Shown: in pieces, positions 53,631 through 57,621 of the stretch | How the letters are laid out: every line of letters starts with the position of its first letter | Position numbering within the stretch: position 1 is the first letter of the stretch | NCBI GenBank assembly: GCA_964640175.1 | Contig: CAZXFW010000014.1 | Coordinates: 1-57,621 of the forward strand | Origin: JACKDX01 sp964640175 | Lineage (GTDB): Bacteria > Myxococcota_A > Polyangia > Polyangiales > GCA-016699535 | DNA: 57,621 nt | Direction of reading: 5' to 3' | The notes under the pieces: generated by a model | The model's input: the letters and a program-made list of their open reading frames with translations, nothing else | What the model was told of the DNA's origin: nothing | Database searches by the model: none | Position numbers and translations under genes: made by a program

Positions 53631-54008
53631 CAACTGGTCTAGCGAACCGTTGATTGGCACGTTAGCATTGATGACTACCGAGTCGTCAGAGGTGCCAAGG
53701 AACCTCAGGGAGTAGCGATGCCAATTTCGATTCGGTTTTGAGATCCGAAGCGCAGCGGCGACACCCGTGTGCGCTTCACGACCCTCGAACTCAATGTGGC
53801 ACTCCTCTCCGATGTTTTCAGGCATGTTCCCGGCACTACACTGCCCAGGGTCATGTAATGAGCGTACATGGGGTCCGATGACCTCGCTCATCCTCCCCCT
53901 ACTTCCATCAATGCTCATAAGCATAAGGATTCCGAAAGACATGTAGAATACACCATCATCTTCGATTCCGATCTCGCTGTAATAGCCAATATGGCACATA
54001 TGTTGCAT
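53463..54008 (-). CDS. Doubtful open frame opposite the end of a lipoprotein gene
   Basis: 181-residue minus-strand frame. The part outside the opposite gene (54008-53631) looks protein-like (EECHIEFEGREAHTGVAAAL, RYSLRFLGTSDDSVVINANV), but the rest lies opposite the paralogue gene and is probably a shadow. There is no clear ribosome site and no signal peptide. It may be the leftover of an older gene; not recognised. Confidence 0.25.
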   Translation of the reverse strand: MQHMCHIGYYSEIGIEDDGVFYMSFGILMLMSIDGSRGRMSEVIGPHVRSLHDPGQCSAGNMPENIGEECHIEFEGREAHTGVAAALRISKPNRNWHRYSLRFLGTSDDSVVINANVPINGSLDQLLWKRITRTLSIVTYIHQWPQNIVKQRRSVDLADMSSMRAFYKPGADVVSNISLKL

Positions 54009-54015
54009 AGTCGGG

Positions 54016-54894
54016 ATGGTTATGTCACAGCGATTTCGAGGGTTGTTGCTAAGTGTCGCACTTATCGGTTGTGGATTATCAAGTGCGGAAGATCAGATTG
54101 AGGATTCCAATGCGGCTATTTCCGGTGGGACGCTCGGAGTGGACGCACCTTTTTTTGGTTTACCGGCTGCGGGCGAGTACATCAGCGATGGAACGACGAA
54201 AGCATCAGGCACGCTAGTTCAGGCCTACGGGGGTATGGAGATGGCATCGCATTGGGTGCTCAGTGCCTACCATATAACGGGTTGGACTGATTGGTTGGAC
54301 CTTCCGCGAGGGAGGGCGGTTTTTGCCGTGGATGTGTTGACGCGTGCAGGTAGACTGGTGCGTGCTGAGATTCCGATAACAGACATTATTGGAATTTACC
54401 CATCAGATCTGGCTCTGTTGCGCTTGGCATACAGTGTTCCAGCTCGTTTGATTGGACATCGTATCCCTCGCATTGCGCTAGACTATCCTCAACATGGCTC
54501 AGTGGTTCATGCGATCGGGTACGGTGGTGATGAATGTGATCCACTTGGCGAGAATCCTCAGGGTGGCGGCGTGAAGCGTCGAGCCCGATCAATTGTGGAA
54601 CGGTTTGAGCTGAATGAATTATCATTTGGAGTTGCTGGTATTCGTACTTGTGGAGGTGATTCGGGGGGCGGACTATTTTCGGTAGATGGTGTGGGCCGAG
54701 AACTCGAAGTGATAGGCACAACCGAAGGCGTGTGGAGTTCTGGAAATTTCTATACAGGTATCGAAATTTTGGGGACGCTGTTTGCTGACGCTGTGCAATT
54801 TAGAGAAACAATCGGCCAACGTGCTCAAGACTTCGATACCGCAAAGGGCAGTGTTCCCACGCAGTTAGAAAGTATTCATCTACCCATACCATAA
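54016..54894 (+). CDS. Secreted S1-like serine protease (lipoprotein)
   Basis: 292 aa; ATG at 54016 or 54022. Lipobox ALIGC (Cys about 19). A trypsin-fold domain follows with His in HWVLSAYH (usual WVLTAAHC), Asp in SDLALLRL and Ser in CGGDSGGGLF. Triad complete; the Cys after His is absent, so one disulfide is missing. The GDSGGG deviates from GDSGGP. Likely a surface or periplasmic protease; one of three in the window. Downstream is an insertion-sequence remnant. Confidence 0.85.
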   Translation: MVMSQRFRGLLLSVALIGCGLSSAEDQIEDSNAAISGGTLGVDAPFFGLPAAGEYISDGTTKASGTLVQAYGGMEMASHWVLSAYHITGWTDWLDLPRGRAVFAVDVLTRAGRLVRAEIPITDIIGIYPSDLALLRLAYSVPARLIGHRIPRIALDYPQHGSVVHAIGYGGDECDPLGENPQGGGVKRRARSIVERFELNELSFGVAGIRTCGGDSGGGLFSVDGVGRELEVIGTTEGVWSSGNFYTGIEILGTLFADAVQFRETIGQRAQDFDTAKGSVPTQLESIHLPIP

Positions 54895-54911
54895 GAGCGA
54901 GCGACCACCTG

Positions 54912-55285
54912 GAATGGATCCGGTTTGGTGGACAGCCTAGATTAGGGAAAGGAGTCCACCGATGGGAGAAAATCAGCATAAGAGGAAATACACGGAAGAG
55001 TTCAAAGGGGAAGCCGTACGTCTCAGTAACGAATCGGGTAAAAGCATCGAAGCGATGGCGTTGGAGTTAGGGCTATCACGCTGGACGCTCAAAAACTGGC
55101 GGTATGAGTTACGGCGCAAGGGCAAAAGCGCAAGCTTGTACGAATACGGATTCGATGAGCATGGAGCAAGCCAAAGCGCGAATACGGGAGCTTGAGCGGG
55201 ATAACCGGCTTTTGCAACAGGAGCGCCCCAAAACCCTGAAAGCCAATTGCAGTAGCTGCCTTGAAAAATCGGGGGACACCTTTAG
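54912..55285 (+). mobile_element. IS3-family orfA remnant
   Basis: Frame 54962-55195 encodes KRKYTEEFKGEAVRLSNESG... SRWTLKNWRYEL, the HTH end of an IS3-type OrfA. The end of the coiled-coil part (AKARIRELERDNRLLQQE) lies in another frame at about 55160-55220. The element is cut at about 55285 by the IS481-type element. No OrfB is left. The left edge at about 54912 is a guess from the GGTTTGGTGGACAG-type end sequence. Confidence 0.75.
54962..55195 (+). pseudogene. IS3-type transposase OrfA fragment
   Basis: 77 codons covering the helix-turn-helix (ESGKSIEAMALELGLSRWTL) and the start of the leucine-zipper region. The frame then shifts, and the transposase catalytic OrfB is absent. ATG 54962 follows GGAAAGGAG. 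Non-functional. Confidence 0.75.
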
Positions 55286-56494
55286 GTGTAGTAGTTCAGA
55301 CTTGATCGGACAGTCACCCTGGTTGTGGATGTCTGTTTGATGGAGTCTAAGCAGCTTCGTTGTTAATGATTGTATCGTTCATTTCTTGTATGCCGTCAAG
55401 GAACGTTTGCATCGGTGTTCTTCCGTTACACATTTTCCCTTGATGCGTCCTTTCATGGTTGTAGTGCTTAAGCCAAGTGTCTAAGTCCTGTTGCAGCGAT
55501 TCGACATCTTGATACAGCTTCTTGCGAAACGCGACTTGGTAAAACTCTTGCAATACCGTTTTGTGAAAGCGTTCGCAGATGCCGTTGGTCTGTGGATGCT
55601 TGACTTTCGTTGTGCTGTGTTTGATGTCGCTGATGGCTAAGAAAAGTTCATAAGCGTGCTGCTCGGGGTTGCCACAATACTCGGTGCCCTTGTCGGTCAG
55701 AATGCGCTCAACCTCGATGCCGTGCGCTTCAAACAACGGCAAGACCTTATCGTTGAGCAAGTCCGCCGCACTAAGTGGCGTCTTATCCAAATACAGCTTG
55801 GCTTGGGCGATTTTGCTGTAGGTATCCACAAAGCTTTGCTGATAGATGCGTCCTACGCCCTTCATTGTCCCGACATAAAAGGTGTCCTGGGAGCCTAAAA
55901 ACCCGGGGCATTGAGTTTCAATCTCGCCGGTGGCTTCCTGCTCAGAACGCTTTCGTTCCAAAGCCTGCACCTGCGCATAGGTCAGAAACAAACCTTCTTG
56001 AGCCACCTTGGCTTCCAAAGCGGCCAAGCGTTTTTTGAAACATTCCAGGCCATGCCGCAGCCACACACACCTTACACCCGAAGCACTGATGAGGATGCCT
56101 TGCTTTTTCAGCTCGTTGCTCAGACGCACTTGCCCATACGCCGGCTGCTCCATGGCCATCGCCAAGACCGCTTGCTCGACATCGGAGGCAATCCGGTTTT
56201 TCAGATTCGGGTTGCGACGGCACCGGTCCACCAAGGCATCCAGGCCCCCTTCATCGAGCAACTCTTTGTACCGACAGAAACTGTCTCGGGAAAAGCCCAT
56301 CACCTGGCAGGCCCGCGACACATTGCCCAGCTCCTTGGCGAGCTCCAGCAGCCCTATTTTATTTTTGATGATTTTCTGTTCTCTTATCATTGGAGGTTAT
56401 CCTTTTTGAAGCCCCATGGGCTTCGGTTGTGTTTCCATCAACCAGGGTAACCTCCTTCTTATTGAAGTGTCAGATTAAGTCGTGACTACTACAC
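55286..56494 (-). mobile_element. IS481-type insertion sequence, complete
   Basis: Ends carry imperfect inverted repeats of about 28 bp: GTGTAGTAGTTCAGACTTGA at 55286 and, on the other end (complement), GTGTAGTAGTCACGACTTAA ending at 56494. One intact transposase gene lies between. No target duplication is obvious. It has inserted into an IS3-type remnant. Confidence 0.8.
55347..56390 (-). CDS. IS481-family transposase
   Basis: 347 aa. N-terminal HTH (LLELAKELGNVSRACQVMGFSRDSF); central insertion; then an rve catalytic core with Asp169 (GSQDTFYVG), Asp233 (RILTDKGTEYCG) and Glu273 (HPQTNGICERFHKTV). This is the DDE triad with HPQTNG typical of IS481/IS3-like integrases. Intact, so the element could be active. 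Confidence 0.9.
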   Translation of the reverse strand: MIREQKIIKNKIGLLELAKELGNVSRACQVMGFSRDSFCRYKELLDEGGLDALVDRCRRNPNLKNRIASDVEQAVLAMAMEQPAYGQVRLSNELKKQGILISASGVRCVWLRHGLECFKKRLAALEAKVAQEGLFLTYAQVQALERKRSEQEATGEIETQCPGFLGSQDTFYVGTMKGVGRIYQQSFVDTYSKIAQAKLYLDKTPLSAADLLNDKVLPLFEAHGIEVERILTDKGTEYCGNPEQHAYELFLAISDIKHSTTKVKHPQTNGICERFHKTVLQEFYQVAFRKKLYQDVESLQQDLDTWLKHYNHERTHQGKMCNGRTPMQTFLDGIQEMNDTIINNEAA

Positions 56495-56598
56495 AAAAGC
56501 ATACTGACTGCCCCTGTCGGCGTGAAAGAGTTCTGGCAGTCGTACACAAAGCCACCCCAGATGCGTAGCCTGAGTCCTAGCTCCCTTTTTTAGCCAGA

Positions 56599-56865
56599 AC
56601 TCTCTACTTTGCAATGAACCGAAACTACGATCTCACGTCACAAACTCTCTATTTCAATCTGGCATCGAAAAAGGACCATCCTCAGGTGTCCATACTCTCC
56701 CGCTTCAGGTGTCTTCTTGCATGTAACCATTTTTACCCGGAGGTTTACGTGAGAAACGCTTTTTCCAGCGATAGGCAACCAAGCGAAAAGGGGACTCTCT
56801 ACTTCGCAATGGATCGAAAATATGATGGTCAACCACATGGTAGCTGGTGTGGGTGTTGTCTATAA
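56599..56865 (+). repeat. Repeat region with TLYF motif (three degenerate copies)
   Basis: A 33-base block occurs at 56599-56631 and 56794-56826, 195 bp apart, with only about six differences. A weaker copy lies at 56642-56674. In one open frame (stop at 56865) they read TLYFAMNRNYD, TLYFNLASKKD and TLYFAMDRKYD. Between them the frame also encodes RFRCLLACNH, shared with the 52.0-kb fragment. No clear start codon or ribosome site; may be remains of a repetitive gene. Confidence 0.55.
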
Positions 56866-56923
56866 CTTGACCAAAGAAACTTACTTTAGCAAAGATTACG
56901 CATCACTATTTGGAGGTGGCAAT

Positions 56924-57451
56924 ATGAAACGATGGATCGTGATGGGAGCAATGGCTTTAGTGCCTTTTGCCGGGTGTTCTGATGACGAGGGTGGCAGTTC
57001 TACTCTTGATTCAAGCAAGCAGGTTTCTCGGCTTGATGATAAGGAGCAGCAAGTGCTCAAAAATGAGGTGCAAAAAGAAACAGCACCTTTGACGGCTGAA
57101 GCAGTGGTAAGGCGTCTTTGCACCGTTGTGGGTCTGAGTGAAGTTGCTCTTGGGACGGCAGATTCTTGCGAGGATGCCACAGAAGCGTGTTTCCAAAATG
57201 CATCAACGGGGGAACACGAGGATCCAGGTGATGCATGGTGGAAAGCCATGATGGAGTCGTGCGACATTACTGTTGAGGAGCTGATGGCTTGTTTGAAAGA
57301 TTCCACTGCGGCTTTCATTGCATGGTCCGAGGATATTTCGTGCGACGATGACCTTCAGAACATCGGTTCACCGGAAGAGCCTGCATCTTGCGAATTTACC
57401 TCGAACTGTGAACTCGTCACTGAACTCGATCCTGAGGTTCCAGAAAACTAG
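56924..57451 (+). CDS. Acidic secreted lipoprotein, function unknown
   Basis: Start at ATG 56924, supported by TGGAGGTGG upstream; the open frame from 56822 is too far. MKRWIVMGAMALVPFAGC gives a lipobox PFAGC (Cys 18). The mature part of about 158 residues is acidic, with about seven Cys (CTVVGL, DSCEDATEACF, ESCDITVEELMACL, SCDDDL, SCEFTSNCEL), probably disulfide-bonded, and a short helical EQQVLKNEVQKE. Not recognised. Its composition resembles the small Cys-rich proteins of predatory or surface-coated bacteria. Confidence 0.78.
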   Translation: MKRWIVMGAMALVPFAGCSDDEGGSSTLDSSKQVSRLDDKEQQVLKNEVQKETAPLTAEAVVRRLCTVVGLSEVALGTADSCEDATEACFQNASTGEHEDPGDAWWKAMMESCDITVEELMACLKDSTAAFIAWSEDISCDDDLQNIGSPEEPASCEFTSNCELVTELDPEVPEN

Positions 57452-57538
57452 AACATGACAAACACGAGGCATGCATTCATTGCGCTCGGCGAACCACAGT
57501 GCGCGGTGAATGCATGGCTGTGTTGAATTGGCACATTA

Positions 57539-57621
57539 ATGAAATCGAGTCTCTACTCTTCTTCTTTCCTCCTCCTGCTATGTGCCTCCTGTTCGGATGG
57601 AACAAACGGCAAAATTGCTAA
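57539..57621 (+). CDS. Start of a further lipoprotein gene, cut by the window end
   Basis: ATG at 57539 begins MKSSLYSSSFLLLLCASCSDG, a clear lipoprotein signal with a C-terminal LCASC lipobox. The gene runs out of the window, so its size and function are unknown. It follows the 56924-57451 lipoprotein with 87 bp between. Confidence 0.6.
   Translation, partial: MKSSLYSSSFLLLLCASCSDGTNGKIA

Noticed and set aside
53631..54008. A real minus-strand gene divergent from the 54016 protease
   Set aside because: Kept only as a low-confidence feature: no ribosome site, no signal, and it runs into the antisense of another gene.

Overview
The window looks like part of a draft genome or metagenome scaffold from a Myxococcota / former Deltaproteobacteria-type bacterium of moderate GC. 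A 100-base N run sits at 36567-36666. Supporting this assignment are the many secreted lipoproteins, DUF4215-like Cys-rich and thrombospondin type-3 repeats, a MYXO-CTERM-like protein tail, a Ser/Thr kinase with a PEGA-like domain, and an FHA-containing sigma-54 activator. This assignment is inference; no rRNA or other marker gene is present to settle it.

Layout. (1) 1-9.3 kb is a run of secreted lipoproteins and two S1-like serine proteases. It includes the clearest regulatory signal of the window: a cobalamin (B12) riboswitch with its own promoter at 4790-5007 on the minus strand. It leads into two lipoprotein genes, one with a transcobalamin-like C-terminal signature. (2) 9.3-13.7 kb is a compact minus-strand metabolic operon, gcvT-gcvH-gcvPA-pccB, divergent from a double-FHA sigma-54 activator. 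(3) 15.3-21.5 kb on the minus strand holds mutL, miaA, a DUF2723 membrane protein, a hexapeptide acyltransferase and a family 2 glycosyltransferase. (4) 21.6-29.4 kb on the plus strand holds a PEGA-type Ser/Thr kinase, a long SppA with an outer-membrane-protein-like N-terminus, a catalytically altered aldo/keto reductase, RNase HI and a large membrane protein. (5) 29.4-33.5 kb is a minus-strand glycan operon: manA, a UDP-galactopyranose-mutase-like flavoprotein, a GT2 and a polysaccharide deacetylase. (6) 33.6-36.3 kb holds small housekeeping-type genes (Nudix, two YbjQ-family proteins, GNAT). (7) 36.2-44.5 kb holds large surface proteins (thrombospondin-like, SBBP beta-propeller, VWA), an orphan ABC ATPase and a DsbD-like protein.

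(8) 44.5-57.6 kb is an accessory zone. It has a MazF/PemK-type toxin-antitoxin pair, a DUF1398-MarR pair with a palindromic operator candidate, and remnants of IS91-like and IS3-like elements. It also has a complete IS481-type element and several secreted-protein genes broken by frameshifts or a 71-bp duplication. A lipoprotein family member here (52381-53630, frameshifted) is a paralogue of the intact gene at the window start. The window ends inside a new lipoprotein gene.

The most interesting candidate system is the riboswitch-controlled pair of lipoproteins, which I read as a possible surface or periplasmic corrinoid-capture module. It lies near a pccB gene whose pathway normally continues through B12-dependent methylmalonyl-CoA mutase, which is not itself seen here. 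Five protein-coding loci need a frame correction or loss of a 71-bp repeat to read through; some may be assembly errors rather than true pseudogenes.
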